A stretch of 64,000 bases of DNA from Marinactinospora thermotolerans DSM 45154 (lineage in GTDB: Bacteria; Actinomycetota; Actinomycetes; Streptosporangiales; Streptosporangiaceae), in contig NZ_FUWS01000001.1 of assembly GCF_900167435.1 (NCBI RefSeq), positions 637,121-701,120 on the forward strand. The letters run 5' to 3'. Within the stretch, counting starts at the first letter, position 1, and every line of letters starts with the position of its first letter. The translations under genes were made by a program, and so were the position numbers. Positions 27,223 to 36,510 of this stretch are shown here, piece by piece. The notes under the pieces are model-generated. The model saw nothing but the letters and a program-made list of their open reading frames with translations. It had not been told where the DNA came from and ran no database searches.

Positions 27223-28457
27223 AACCCCTACGCGCCTTCACCTTCCGCGGTCGGGTCCTGTTGTGCGTGGGCGTCGCGGTCGCCGTCGGAGCGGTGCTCG
27301 TCGGCGAACGCGATCTGCTGCGTGTCGGCGTGTTCGTCGTCTCGCTGCCCCTGCTGGCGGCATTGACCGTGCTGCGAGTCCCCGACGGTGTGCGGCACAC
27401 GCGCGATCTCCTCCCCGCCAGGGTGACCGCCGGGGAGGAGGCGCGGGTCGTGATCCGGCTCACCGGTTCCTCCACGGCCCTGTTCGCCGGCGGGCTGGTC
27501 GTCGAGGAGACGCTGCCGCTGGCGCTGGGGCGGCCCCCGAGCTTCGCGGTGGGCCGGTTGCGCCGTGGCGAGGAACGGGAGATCGCCTACCGGGTGTGCG
27601 CGCGGGCGCGCGGACGCTACCCGATCGGTCCCCTGACCCTGCGCTTCCGCGACCCCTTGGGCTGCGTCGAACTCGCCAGGCCCTCGGGGTCGGGCCTGTC
27701 GCTGCTGGTGGTGCCCCGGATCGTGGAGCTCTCGGGGGCGGCGCCCGGTGGCGGGACAGCGGACAGCGACACCAGTCCAGCGCGTTCCATGGCGAGCAGC
27801 GGGGAGGACGACACCGTTCCCCGGGAGTACCGGCACGGTGACGACGTTCGGCGGGTGCACTGGCGCTCGACCGCGCGGCGCGGCGAACTGATGGTACGGC
27901 GTGAGGAACGGTGGCGACGCGAGCAGGCCACCCTCCTCCTGGACGCGCGGTCCCACGCCCACGCGGGTGAGGGCGCGGAGTCGTCGCTGGAGACCGCGGT
28001 GGCCGCGGCGGGATCGATCGCGCTCCACCTGTCGGCCGACGGCCGCGAGATCCGTCTGCTCGCCGCGGGAGGCGAGACCACCGTGTCCGGCCATGGCGTG
28101 CTCGACGTCCTCGCCGTGCTCCCGGCCTCGACGAGTGACCTGCGCTGCGAGCTCGGACTGCTCGACGAGTCCGTCGCGGCGGACCGGGGGCCGGTCGTCG
28201 CGGTGCTCGGCGCGCTGACCGAGTCGGACCTCGACGAGTTCGCGCGGACCCGCCCGGCGCAGGGGCGCGACCGGATCGCGGTGCTGTGTCGACGGGCGCC
28301 ATGGTCCTCCCCGGCCCTTCTGGAGAAGGCCCAGGTGCGGCTCACCGGAACCGGGTGGCGGGTGCTCGCGATCGACACGCTGGACGACCTGCCCGCGGCG
28401 TGGCAGGGCCGTCGCCCATCGACCGAACGGACCGGACCCCTGGGAGGGCACAGGTGA
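27219..28457 (+). CDS. DUF58 domain membrane protein
   Basis: A 412-residue protein with two N-terminal membrane helices (about residues 10-45, VLLCVGVAVAVGAVLVG and VGVFVVSLPLLAALTVL), a beta-rich middle (RVTAGEEARVVIRLTGSS, RGRYPIGPLTLRFRDPLGCV) and the DUF58 signature (REYRHGDDVRRVHWRSTARRG, split around the HWRSTAR core). A VWA-like C-terminal fold follows. DUF58 proteins work with MoxR ATPases. The start is GTG at 27219-27221, with GGAG eight bases upstream. The stop overlaps the next start as GTGA. Confidence 0.92.
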   Translation: MKPLRAFTFRGRVLLCVGVAVAVGAVLVGERDLLRVGVFVVSLPLLAALTVLRVPDGVRHTRDLLPARVTAGEEARVVIRLTGSSTALFAGGLVVEETLPLALGRPPSFAVGRLRRGEEREIAYRVCARARGRYPIGPLTLRFRDPLGCVELARPSGSGLSLLVVPRIVELSGAAPGGGTADSDTSPARSMASSGEDDTVPREYRHGDDVRRVHWRSTARRGELMVRREERWRREQATLLLDARSHAHAGEGAESSLETAVAAAGSIALHLSADGREIRLLAAGGETTVSGHGVLDVLAVLPASTSDLRCELGLLDESVAADRGPVVAVLGALTESDLDEFARTRPAQGRDRIAVLCRRAPWSSPALLEKAQVRLTGTGWRVLAIDTLDDLPAAWQGRRPSTERTGPLGGHR

Positions 28458-30739
28458 AAGGCCGGGTCACGGTGGCGGCGACACTCGCCACCCTGGGCGC
28501 GCTGCCCCTGCTGCATCCGCTGTTCCTGGACCGGGACTGGTGGCCCGTGCCCGCCGTGGCGGTGCTCGCGGTCGGGCTGACCTCGCTGGCCGCCCGCGCC
28601 CTCCGCTCACCGGCGCTCCTGCTGCCCCTGTTCCAGGCGGTCGTACTGCTGGCACTGCTGACCGGCTGCCACGCCTCCGGCGAGGCGCTGCTCGGGGTCG
28701 TCCCCACGGGCGGTTCCATGGCCGTCCTGCGCGGACTGGCCGAGGCCGGGATGGCCGAGATCGACGCCAATCCCTCGCCCATCGAGGCGACCTCCTCCCT
28801 CGTGTTCGTCGTCACCCTGTCTCTGGGGCTGTTCGCGATGTTGGTCGACCTCGTCGTGGTGACACTGCGGCTGGCGGCGCTGAGCGGGTTGGCACTCCTC
28901 GCCCTGCTGTTCGTCCCCCTGTCGGTGCACGAGGAGGGCATCGGCGGTCCGGCGTTCGTCGTGGCCGCGGCCGGATTCCTGATCCTGCTCGTCGTGGACG
29001 GCTGGGAACGGGCACGCGAGCGCGGTGCCCTGCCCGGACGCGCGGGCGGGGCCGGACGGCACGCGGTGGACGGCCTCCTGATCGCCGCGCCCGCGACGGC
29101 TCTGGCCCTGTTGGTCCCGGCCGTCGTCCCCGGACTGGCCAGTGGGACGGTGTTCGGCCTGATCGACGAGGTCCGCGGGGACAACGGGACCGTGACCACG
29201 GTCCACCCGATGGCCTCCCTGCGCCGTGGCCTGCTCTCGACGCTGGATCGGCGTGTCCTGGAGTACCGCACCTCCACGGAGGAACCCGACTACCTGCGGG
29301 TCCACGTCCTCGACGCCTTCGACGGCGAGAACTGGACGATGTCGGCGGTGCGGGCGGCCCAACGGTACCGGGTGACCGAGGAGGCGCTGCCGCCGGTCCC
29401 CGGGGTCGAGTCCGACGCGGCCGTTGAAACGACGACCGACATCACCGTCACCCCGACCGCCCAGGACATGAACTTCCTGCCCCTGCCCTATCCGGCACAG
29501 CGGATCGAGATCTCCGGCGACTGGTTCGCCGACCCCGACACGTTGATGGTGTTCGCCCCCCAGGGCAACGCGGGAGGACTGACCTACCGGGTGACCTCCC
29601 CGCGTTTCGCGACCGACCCCGACGATCTCGCCGCCGCCTCCCCGAACGTGAGCGGTGTGGACCGGCGTTACCTCGACGTGCCCGCCGGCCTGGACCCCCG
29701 GATCGGGGAGCTCACCCGCTCCATCGTCGCCGACGCGTCGGGGCCGCACGAACGGGCGGTGGCCCTCCAGGAGTGGTTCACCGACGGAAGGTTCGAGTAC
29801 AGCCTGCAGCCCCCGGCCGTCCCCGAGGGCGAGGACCCCTTGGCCCGCTTCCTCTTCGAGGAACGCGTCGGCTACTGCGAGCAGTTCGCCGCCGCGATGG
29901 CCCTGATGGCCCGCCAGGCCGGCATCCCGGCCCGGGTGGCGGTCGGCTACACCCCTGGGGAACAGATCTTCGACGACCACTGGCTGGTGACGGAACGCGA
30001 CGCCCACGCCTGGCCCGAGCTGTACTTCGAGGGGCATGGCTGGTTGCGCTTTGAGCCGACCCCCTCCTCGGGGCAGGGGCAGCCGGGCGCGAACGTCCCC
30101 GATCACGCCTCCTCCGCCCCCGAGGGCGGGACTCCCACGCCGGACGCTCCGGAGGAGGCGGCGACCGGTTCCACCACCGACGTCCCTTCTCCCGAGGAGG
30201 AGCCCACGCCCTCCTCTTCCGGCAGCGGGGCACCGGCCGCGGAGGCGCCGACCTCGGCGCCGACCTCCCGGCCGGCACCGCTGTCGCCCCTGGTACTGGT
30301 CTCCTTGACGCTGGTCGTGGCGCCCCTGCTGCCGGCACTGCTGCGGACGCTCAGGCGCCGCGTCCGCTGGGCGGGCGCGCGCTCGCACGCGGCCAGGTCC
30401 CGCGCCGCGTGGCTGGAATTGCGCGACGACGTCCTCGACACCGGTCTGGCCTGGAATCCGGCCGAGAGCCCGCGTGGGGTCGCCCGCCGCCTGGGCGAGG
30501 AGCGGCGGCTGTCCGCCGAGGCCCGCGCGGCGCTCGACCGGATCGCGCTGGCCGAGGAGGGGGCCCGCTACGCCCCGGTTCCCCCCGCCCCATCGCAGGA
30601 CCTGGCGGCCGACAGCCTGCTGCTGCGAGGCGCCCTGCGCGCCGGGGCCGGGCCCTGGGGGCGGATGCGGGCGGTGCTGCTACCGCGCTCGCTCCTGGTC
30701 TGGGGCGCCCGGCCCCGGAGGCGACGCGCACACGCGTGA
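28454..30739 (+). CDS. TgpA-type transglutaminase-like membrane protein
   Basis: A 761-residue polytopic protein with about six membrane helices in the first 220 residues (DUF3488-like) and an extracytoplasmic transglutaminase core. Cys475 lies in VGYCEQFAAAM and His518 in RDAHAWPELYF; the third acidic position is in WLRFEPTPS. A Pro/Ser/Thr/Glu-rich linker, another membrane helix (about 615-637, LVLVSLTLVVAPLLPALL) and a DUF4129-like cytoplasmic tail follow. Family members cleave or rearrange amide bonds at the cell surface; the substrate is unknown. The start is GTG at 28454-28456, with GGAGG six bases upstream. A strong hairpin ends the operon. Confidence 0.93.
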   Translation: MKGRVTVAATLATLGALPLLHPLFLDRDWWPVPAVAVLAVGLTSLAARALRSPALLLPLFQAVVLLALLTGCHASGEALLGVVPTGGSMAVLRGLAEAGMAEIDANPSPIEATSSLVFVVTLSLGLFAMLVDLVVVTLRLAALSGLALLALLFVPLSVHEEGIGGPAFVVAAAGFLILLVVDGWERARERGALPGRAGGAGRHAVDGLLIAAPATALALLVPAVVPGLASGTVFGLIDEVRGDNGTVTTVHPMASLRRGLLSTLDRRVLEYRTSTEEPDYLRVHVLDAFDGENWTMSAVRAAQRYRVTEEALPPVPGVESDAAVETTTDITVTPTAQDMNFLPLPYPAQRIEISGDWFADPDTLMVFAPQGNAGGLTYRVTSPRFATDPDDLAAASPNVSGVDRRYLDVPAGLDPRIGELTRSIVADASGPHERAVALQEWFTDGRFEYSLQPPAVPEGEDPLARFLFEERVGYCEQFAAAMALMARQAGIPARVAVGYTPGEQIFDDHWLVTERDAHAWPELYFEGHGWLRFEPTPSSGQGQPGANVPDHASSAPEGGTPTPDAPEEAATGSTTDVPSPEEEPTPSSSGSGAPAAEAPTSAPTSRPAPLSPLVLVSLTLVVAPLLPALLRTLRRRVRWAGARSHAARSRAAWLELRDDVLDTGLAWNPAESPRGVARRLGEERRLSAEARAALDRIALAEEGARYAPVPPAPSQDLAADSLLLRGALRAGAGPWGRMRAVLLPRSLLVWGARPRRRRAHA

Positions 30740-30787
30740 CCCGCAGACGGCTCGGGCGGGTTCGGGACAGGGAGGAAGGGGAGACAG

Positions 30788-30831
30788 ACATGTGTCCGCC
30801 GGGGTGAGGGATCACCCCGGCGGACACATGT
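30788..30831. terminator. Perfect 20-bp inverted repeat, bidirectional terminator
   Basis: The arm 30788-30807 (starting ACATGTGTCCGCC) is the exact reverse complement of 30812-30831, with a four-base GGGA loop. It lies between the convergent transglutaminase and DUF3040 genes. No U-tract follows on either strand. Confidence 0.75.
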
Positions 30832-30865
30832 GAGATCTCTGTATTGGATCGCGTGGGCCGAAACG

Positions 30866-31258
30866 CTACTGTTCGCCCTCTTGACGACGGCGCCAGCGCT
30901 CCTCGAAGCGGCTCATCATGCCCGGACGCTGTTGACGGCGCTGCTTGGGCTGCGCCGCGGGGGTATTCGCCTCGGACGCGCCACCACCGGAGACGCGCCG
31001 CCACCCCGACAGGCCCCACAGGGTGCATGCCAGCATGACGACGAAACCGAGGGCACCGACGATCGGCTGCTGGACGATCACGCCCCCCATGAGGAGGCAG
31101 ATGCCCAGGACAAACCCGATCGAGGCCTTGATGATCCAGCGCTTGTAGTGGACCTGAGGATTCGTCTGGCGGACGGTATTGGCAAACTTCGGGTCCTCGG
31201 CATACAGCGCCCGCTCGATCTGGTCGAGCATGCGCTGCTCGTGTTCAGAGAGCGGCAC
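30866..31258 (-). CDS. DUF3040 family membrane protein
   Basis: A 130-residue actinobacterial protein of unknown function. The N-terminal DUF3040 signature is PLSEHEQRMLDQIERALYAEDPKFA. Two adjacent membrane helices follow (IGFVLGICLLMGGVIV and PIVGALGFVVMLACTLWGL). A basic Gln/Arg-rich cytoplasmic tail ends the protein (KQRRQQRPGMMSRFEERWRRR). The start is GTG at 31256-31258, with GGAGG close upstream; this is where the conserved domain begins. The 266 bases upstream of it hold no gene. Confidence 0.92.
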   Translation of the reverse strand: MPLSEHEQRMLDQIERALYAEDPKFANTVRQTNPQVHYKRWIIKASIGFVLGICLLMGGVIVQQPIVGALGFVVMLACTLWGLSGWRRVSGGGASEANTPAAQPKQRRQQRPGMMSRFEERWRRRQEGEQ

Positions 31259-31524
31259 GGCGCCTCCCAAAAACAGTCCCCGGGTGGGGCAACCGGTACT
31301 GAGCAACCATCTGGTGGCCAGTGATATGCCCAGAATACGGCGCCTTAGCGCCCGGTGAAAAGAATACTTCCGCGTCTAGGTGACCCACATGGGTCACACT
31401 ACCCGCGTGCTTCGCCCAAAACACCGGTCTCCACGTCCCTCTCTGCCTCCGACCTGGGGGTTCAGCGCCAGGTGGACGACCACCTGACGAGTACAACGAT
31501 CGAGGGCGGCACAAAGTTACCGAA

Positions 31525-32796
31525 TCATACGTCATCTTCGTCACGCTCTGCCAGCACGGCCGGTCGCAGCGCCGCCGGACCGAAACGCCGGGCGACGAGG
31601 TCCATGACCCGTTCGGCGTCGCGCCATCCGCTCTCGGGCTCGTCCAACGCGAGCTGCCGGTGCACGCCGGCCGCGGCCCGCAGCCCCTCTACCCGGACCC
31701 CCACCAGCCTCAACCGCGCCCCGTCCAGTCCCGCCGCCGCGTACAGGGACCGCGCCGTGGCGCTGATCTCACGGCCGACGTCGGTGTAGTCGGGGAGCGT
31801 GCGGGAGCGGGTGATCGTGGTGAAGTCGTCACGGCGCAGCTTGACCACGACGGTCCGCCCGACCTGGCCGGTGGCCCGCAGCCGTCGCGCCACCTTCTCC
31901 GACAGCCGCAGCAGCTCGCGCCCGATCCGCCCCGCGTCGGCGACGTCCTCGGCGAAGGTCTCCTCCGCGCCGATGCTCTTGTCCGGCGCGTCGGTGACGA
32001 CACGGCGTTCGTCCCGCCCCTGGGAGAGCGCGGCGAGCCGGTCTCCCAGGGCGACGCCCAGTTCGCGGCGGAGGGTCTCGGGGGGTGTGGCCGCCACGTC
32101 CCCGATGGTGCGCAGCCCCAGCCGGGCCAACGTCTGCTCCGTCTTGTCGCCCACCCCCCACAGGGCCCCCAGCGGAAGCGGGTGCAAAAAGGCCCGCACG
32201 TGCCGCGCGGGGACGAACAGCAGTCCGTCGGGCTTGCAGTGGGTGGAGGCCAGCTTGGCGACGAACTTCGTGGAGGCGACACCGACCGAGCAGGTCAACC
32301 GCTGTTCGGTCCGAATCCGTTCGCGGATCAGGGTGGCGACGCGCACCGGGCCGCCCAGCCGCCGGCGCGCACCGGAGACGTCGAGGAACGCCTCATCCAG
32401 GGAGAGCGGCTCGACCTCGGGGGTGACCGAGCGGAGGATGTCCATGACCGCCGCCGAGACCCTGCGGTAGGAGGCTCCGTCCGGTGGGAAGACCACCGCG
32501 TCCGGGCACGCCCGCAGCGCGCGCGACATCGGCATCGCGGAGTGGACCCCGAAACGGCGGGCGGCGTAGTTGGCGGAGGCCACCACCCCGCGCCCGCCGG
32601 TACCGCCCACGATGACGGGACGGCCGCGCGCCCACGGGTGTTTGAGCTCCTCGACACCGGCGAAGAAGGCGTCCATGTCGATGTGCAGGATGGGGCAGTC
32701 CTCATCGGACACGGTGGTCAGGTCGAGCGGCTCGATGCCGGACGCGGTGACGGCACCGCGCATCGCGGTCCCCCGCTGGAGCTGGCGTCGGCTCAT
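31525..32796 (-). CDS. dinB: DNA polymerase IV (Y-family translesion polymerase)
   Basis: Error-prone polymerase that copies damaged templates. The palm active site shows LHIDMDAFFAGVEEL (first catalytic Asp) and PLSLDEAFLDVSGA (Asp-Glu pair); CSVGVASTKFVAKLAS and a helix-hairpin-helix (LGALWGVGDKTEQTLARLGL) are also present. The little-finger domain is at about 300-395. The protein ends AERDEDDV and lacks an obvious beta-clamp motif of the QLxLF type; QLALDEP near residue 390 is a possible variant. The start is uncertain: ATG at 32794-32796 has no ribosome site, while ATG at 32761-32763 has GGGGGA upstream. No LexA box of the actinobacterial form was seen. Confidence 0.94.
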   Translation of the reverse strand: MSRRQLQRGTAMRGAVTASGIEPLDLTTVSDEDCPILHIDMDAFFAGVEELKHPWARGRPVIVGGTGGRGVVASANYAARRFGVHSAMPMSRALRACPDAVVFPPDGASYRRVSAAVMDILRSVTPEVEPLSLDEAFLDVSGARRRLGGPVRVATLIRERIRTEQRLTCSVGVASTKFVAKLASTHCKPDGLLFVPARHVRAFLHPLPLGALWGVGDKTEQTLARLGLRTIGDVAATPPETLRRELGVALGDRLAALSQGRDERRVVTDAPDKSIGAEETFAEDVADAGRIGRELLRLSEKVARRLRATGQVGRTVVVKLRRDDFTTITRSRTLPDYTDVGREISATARSLYAAAGLDGARLRLVGVRVEGLRAAAGVHRQLALDEPESGWRDAERVMDLVARRFGPAALRPAVLAERDEDDV

Positions 32797-32829
32797 ATGA
32801 CCATTGTGCGGTCGACCTGGGACAGCCGC

Positions 32830-33609
32830 TCAGGCGGGGCGGCGGGCCAGCAGGTGCAGCTGGGTGGCGATCCCCGACAGCTCCGGGTGCGCCGAGGCGG
32901 ACTTCTCCAGTTCCAGCAGCTCCCGGCCGGCCTGCGGGTCGCCGTCGAAGACGCGCCCCGGCAGCAGGTCCGTGAACACCCGGACCCCGCGGACCTTGAT
33001 GTCGGACAGGCCGGCCGCACGGACGAGGCCGACGAGCCCTTCGGCGGTGAACCGGCGCGGCATCGGATCGCCCTCGCCCCAACGGCCGTCCGTGGAGTCC
33101 AACAGGCTCCGGGCGTCACCGAGGTGCCCGGCGAGCGCGCGGTGCAGCACCGCCGCGACCGCGTTGGTGGCCAGGACGCTCACCGCCCCGCCCGGCCGGG
33201 TGACGCCGACGATGTCGCCGAGCGCCGCCGCCGGATCCTCGACGTACTCCAGCACGTTGTGCACCAGCACCAGGTGGGCCTCCCCGGCCGGAAGCAGGCC
33301 GGCGAGGTCGGCGGTCTCGCCCTGGACCGCGCGCACCCGCACCCCCGCCTCGGCCGCGCGGCGTTCCAGCGCGGCCAGGGAGTCGGGGCTGGGGTCGACA
33401 ACGGTCACGTCGTGACCGAGTTCGGCCAGGGGGACCGCGGCCCCTCCCGTCCCGCCGCCCGCGTCCACGATCCGCAGGGGCTCTCCCCCGGAGCGCTGGA
33501 TGCCGGCCAGCTCGGAACGCAGCGCGTCCCAGACGACGGCGGTGCGCGCCGTGCCGGCGGCACGCTGCGGCCCTGAGGCGGACGCCGCGGTACCGGCCCT
33601 TTCCGTCAC
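32830..33609 (-). CDS. Class I SAM-dependent methyltransferase
   Basis: A 259-residue cytoplasmic methyltransferase of the Rossmann type. Motif I reads RIVDAGGGTGGAAVPLAELGH, split around DAGGGTGG, with the acidic ribose-binding residue in VTVVDPSPDS and motif IV in HLVLVHNVLEYVEDP. The substrate cannot be told from sequence; tRNA, small-molecule and quinone methyltransferases all have this core. The start is GTG at 33607-33609, with GGAGG seven bases before it. The gene lies between nusB and dinB on the same strand, with gaps under 35 bases, so it may be in one transcript with them. Confidence 0.88.
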   Translation of the reverse strand: MTERAGTAASASGPQRAAGTARTAVVWDALRSELAGIQRSGGEPLRIVDAGGGTGGAAVPLAELGHDVTVVDPSPDSLAALERRAAEAGVRVRAVQGETADLAGLLPAGEAHLVLVHNVLEYVEDPAAALGDIVGVTRPGGAVSVLATNAVAAVLHRALAGHLGDARSLLDSTDGRWGEGDPMPRRFTAEGLVGLVRAAGLSDIKVRGVRVFTDLLPGRVFDGDPQAGRELLELEKSASAHPELSGIATQLHLLARRPA

Positions 33610-33635
33610 GAGATTCCCTCCCGCCGCCCGAAAGG

Positions 33636-34049
33636 TCACAGCGTGAGCTGTTCCTTGTTCTCCATCAGCCGCGACAGCAGGCCGTTGATGAAGGTCGGCG
33701 ATTCGTCGGTGGACAGTTCCTTGGCCACCGCCACCGCCTCGGCGATCGCCACGCCGTCGGGGATGTCGGCGGCCCACAGCAGTTCGTAGGCCCCCATGCG
33801 CAAGATGTTGCGGTCGACGACGGGCATCCGCTCCAGCGTCCAGCCGATGGCGTAGTCGCCGAGCAGGTGGTCGATGCGCTCACGCCGCTCGTCGACGGCA
33901 CGGGCGAGGTGCTCGGTGAACTCGTTGATCGGGGGCTCGGGCTGGGCCCGTCGCCGCTTGATCACCTCGTCGACCGTGACGCCGCGCACCTCGGCCTCGT
34001 ACAGTACTTCCACCGCGCGTCTGCGGGCTTTGCGTCGCGCGCCGCTCAT
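33636..34049 (-). CDS. nusB: Transcription antitermination factor NusB
   Basis: All-helical RNA-binding protein that, with NusE (S10), binds boxA RNA and supports antitermination of rRNA operons. The 137-residue length is usual. Family motifs are RRKARRRAVEVLYEAEVRG, IDHLLGDYAIGWTLERMPVVDRNILRMGAYELL (split in reading by WTLERMPVVDRNILR) and AIAEAVAVAKELSTDESPTFINGLL (core EAVAVAK, FINGLL). The ATG at 34047-34049 follows AGGAG by four bases. It sits 40 bases downstream of efp, an arrangement common in actinobacteria. Confidence 0.96.
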   Translation of the reverse strand: MSGARRKARRRAVEVLYEAEVRGVTVDEVIKRRRAQPEPPINEFTEHLARAVDERRERIDHLLGDYAIGWTLERMPVVDRNILRMGAYELLWAADIPDGVAIAEAVAVAKELSTDESPTFINGLLSRLMENKEQLTL

Positions 34050-34089
34050 CGATCTCCTGCCAGGGGTGCCGCCGTGAAGTGGTGCAACG

Positions 34090-34656
34090 TCATGAGTTGA
34101 CGCGACCCAGGTACTCGCCGCTGCGGGTGTCGACCTTGACCTTCTCACCGGTGCTGATGAACAGCGGGACCTGGATGACGGCGCCGGTCTCCAGCGTCGC
34201 CGGCTTGGTGCCGCCGGTGGAGCGGTCGCCCTGGAGGCCCGGGTCGGTCTGGGCGATCTCCAGCTCGACCGCGGCCGGCAGCTCGATGTAGAGCGGGGTG
34301 CCCTCGTTGATCGCGACGGTGGCCAGGGCGCTCTCCAGCAGGTAGTCGGCGCTCTTGCCGACGACCTCGCGGGGGATGTAGAGCTGGTCGTAGGTCTCGG
34401 TGTCCATGAACACGTAGGACTCACCGTCGGCGTAGAGGTACTGCATCTCGCGGCGGTCGACGTTGGCGACCTCCACCTTCACGCCGGCGTTGAAGGTCTT
34501 GTCGACGACCTTGCCGGAGGTCACGTTCTTCAGCTTGGTGCGGACGAACGCGCCGCCCTTGCCGGGCTTGACGTGCTGGAACTCGACGACGTTCCAGAGT
34601 TCGCCACCGTCGAGCTTCAGGGTCATGCCGTTCTTGAGGTCGTTCGTCGTGGCCAC
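34090..34656 (-). CDS. efp: Translation elongation factor P
   Basis: Rescues ribosomes stalled at consecutive prolines by binding between the P and E sites. The 188-residue, three-domain protein shows [20 protein letters not shown] and the tip loop [15 protein letters not shown], whose Lys is the residue that contacts the P-site tRNA. A family C-terminus is present ([18 protein letters not shown], then [15 protein letters not shown]). No epmA- or ymfI-like modification gene is in the window; some actinobacterial EF-Ps work unmodified. The start is GTG at 34654-34656, with GGGAGAGA upstream. About 200 bases without a gene separate it from aroB. Confidence 0.96.
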   Translation of the reverse strand: MATTNDLKNGMTLKLDGGELWNVVEFQHVKPGKGGAFVRTKLKNVTSGKVVDKTFNAGVKVEVANVDRREMQYLYADGESYVFMDTETYDQLYIPREVVGKSADYLLESALATVAINEGTPLYIELPAAVELEIAQTDPGLQGDRSTGGTKPATLETGAVIQVPLFISTGEKVKVDTRSGEYLGRVNS

Positions 34657-34857
34657 TTCGGTCGTCTCTCCCAGCGGTGAGGCAAAGTCATCTTGTCAAG
34701 GAACCACGGCCGTGCCCGTGGGGCTGCGGCGCGCGTCGCGGGAACCCGTGGTGTCGGCCGCCGGCGTCTCCGCCTCGGGCGGGACGCTCCTTCAGAGGAG
34801 CCGACACCGTTCCCCTGAGGAGTCTAGTGGGTGTTCGGGGCGACCTGCGCGTGCCGT

Positions 34858-35937
34858 TCAGGCGCTCACCGCCCGGTAGGCGGCGTCGAGCAGCGCGTCG
34901 GAGGGGCCGGCCAGGATCGCGGGACGGGCCAGACCCTCCAGCACCACGAACCGCAGTGTCGCGCCGCGGGCCTTCTTGTCCACCCGCATCGTGTCGCGCA
35001 GGCCGGCCCACGCCTCGCCCGCGTAGCCGGTCGGCAGACCGACCGAGGTGAGGATGCTCCGATGCCGCTCCACGGTCCGCGCGTCCAGACGCCCGTCGAG
35101 GCGGGCCAGTTCGGCGGCGAAGACCATGCCGATCGCCACCGCGTACCCGTGCCGGAAGGCGTAGTTCTCGGCGCGCTCGATGGCGTGGCCGAGGGTGTGC
35201 CCGTAGTTGAGGATCTCACGCCGGCCGCTCTCCCGCAGGTCCGCCGAGACGACCTCGGCCTTGACCGCGATGGCGCGCTCGATGAGCTCACGGGTGTGCC
35301 GGCCCTCGGGGCGGACGGCGCCCTCGGGATCGGACTCCACGAGGTCGAGGATGACCGGGTCGGCGATGAAGCCGGCCTTGATCACCTCGGCCAGGCCGCC
35401 GATGTAGTCGGCGGTGGGCAGGCTGGGCAGCGTCGCCAGGTCGCACAGCACCCCCGCGGGAGGGTGGAAGGCGCCGACCAGGTTCTTGCCCTCGGCGGTG
35501 TTGATGCCGGTCTTGCCTCCCACGGCCGCGTCGACCATGCCCAGCAGCGTCGTGGGGACCAGGACGCAGCGCACGCCGCGCAGCCAGGTCGCGGCGACGA
35601 AGCCGGCCAGGTCGGTGGTGGCGCCCCCGCCGACCCCCACAACGGCGTCGCTGCGGGTGAATCCGGCCCGCCCCAGGCGGGCCCACAGGTCGGCGGCCAC
35701 CGCGGCGTCCTTGGCCGCCTCGCCGTCGGGCACCGGCATGGGGTGGACGACGTGGCCGGCGGCCTCCAACGCCGCGCACACCGGACGGGCGATCTCGCCG
35801 AGCGAACCGGGATGGATCACCGCGACCCGCGCGGCCGTCCCGCCGACCAGCCCGGCGAGCTCGCCCAGCACACCGCTGCCCACGACGACCTCGTAGGGCG
35901 CCGAGGACCCCCCGACACCGATCCGTGTTGCGCTCAT
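34858..35937 (-). CDS. aroB: 3-dehydroquinate synthase
   Basis: Second step of the shikimate pathway: converts DAHP to 3-dehydroquinate with NAD and a divalent metal. The 359-residue enzyme shows the NAD-binding motif [22 protein letters not shown] (core [11 protein letters not shown]), [19 protein letters not shown] and the metal ligands in [11 protein letters not shown]. The ATG is at 35935-35937, overlapping the aroK stop (ATGA). It is the last gene of the aroC-aroK-aroB run. Confidence 0.97.
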   Translation of the reverse strand: MSATRIGVGGSSAPYEVVVGSGVLGELAGLVGGTAARVAVIHPGSLGEIARPVCAALEAAGHVVHPMPVPDGEAAKDAAVAADLWARLGRAGFTRSDAVVGVGGGATTDLAGFVAATWLRGVRCVLVPTTLLGMVDAAVGGKTGINTAEGKNLVGAFHPPAGVLCDLATLPSLPTADYIGGLAEVIKAGFIADPVILDLVESDPEGAVRPEGRHTRELIERAIAVKAEVVSADLRESGRREILNYGHTLGHAIERAENYAFRHGYAVAIGMVFAAELARLDGRLDARTVERHRSILTSVGLPTGYAGEAWAGLRDTMRVDKKARGATLRFVVLEGLARPAILAGPSDALLDAAYRAVSA

Positions 35938-36458
35938 CCTTCTCCGTTCCGGGCAGCGGGGAGACGGGCGACGATCTCCTCCACCGCCTCCTCCACGCGG
36001 TGGGTACTGGTCGAGACCGTGACCGTGGCCAGCGACTCGTAGATGGGCAGCCGCTCCTCCAGCAGCGCCTTCAACCTGGCCCGGGGGTTGCCCAGCAGCA
36101 GCGGTCGGGCCTGGTCCAGGCCGACCCTCTTGGCCGCGTCGGCGAACTCCACCTGGAGGTAGACGACGTGGTGCCCGGCGAGCGCGGCGCGCGTGTCCGG
36201 ATGCAGGACCGCCCCCCCACCGAGCGCGAGGACGCCGGGATGCCCGGTCAGCGCCTCGACGACGACCGCGCGCTCCAGCTCGCGAAACGCCGGCTCACCG
36301 TCCTCGACGAAGATGTCGCCGATGGGCTTTCCCGCCCTCGTCTCGATCTCGGCGTCGGTGTCGACCAACGGCGCGCCCAGCCGGGCCGCCAGGGCGGCCC
36401 CCACCGTGGACTTGCCCGATCCGGGCGAACCGATGAGGACCGCGATCGGCCTGCTCAT
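35934..36458 (-). CDS. aroK: Shikimate kinase
   Basis: Phosphorylates shikimate at the 3-hydroxyl with ATP. The 174-residue P-loop kinase carries [17 protein letters not shown], shikimate-binding Asp in [28 protein letters not shown] and the GGGAV motif. The ATG at 36456-36458 has GGGGGA seven bases upstream; a GTG immediately before it is the alternative. It overlaps aroB by four bases, so the pair is translationally coupled. Confidence 0.96.
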   Translation of the reverse strand: MSRPIAVLIGSPGSGKSTVGAALAARLGAPLVDTDAEIETRAGKPIGDIFVEDGEPAFRELERAVVVEALTGHPGVLALGGGAVLHPDTRAALAGHHVVYLQVEFADAAKRVGLDQARPLLLGNPRARLKALLEERLPIYESLATVTVSTSTHRVEEAVEEIVARLPAARNGEG

Positions 36459-36510
36459 CACCGAATCCCCCTTCCCCCGCGGGAGGTCCCGCCCGGGGCC
36501 GCGGACCCGC

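Noticed and set aside
32797..32829. A LexA/SOS box upstream of dinB
   Set aside because: No GAAC-N4-GTTC-like palindrome is present in the short gap; dinB may be part of a longer transcript.
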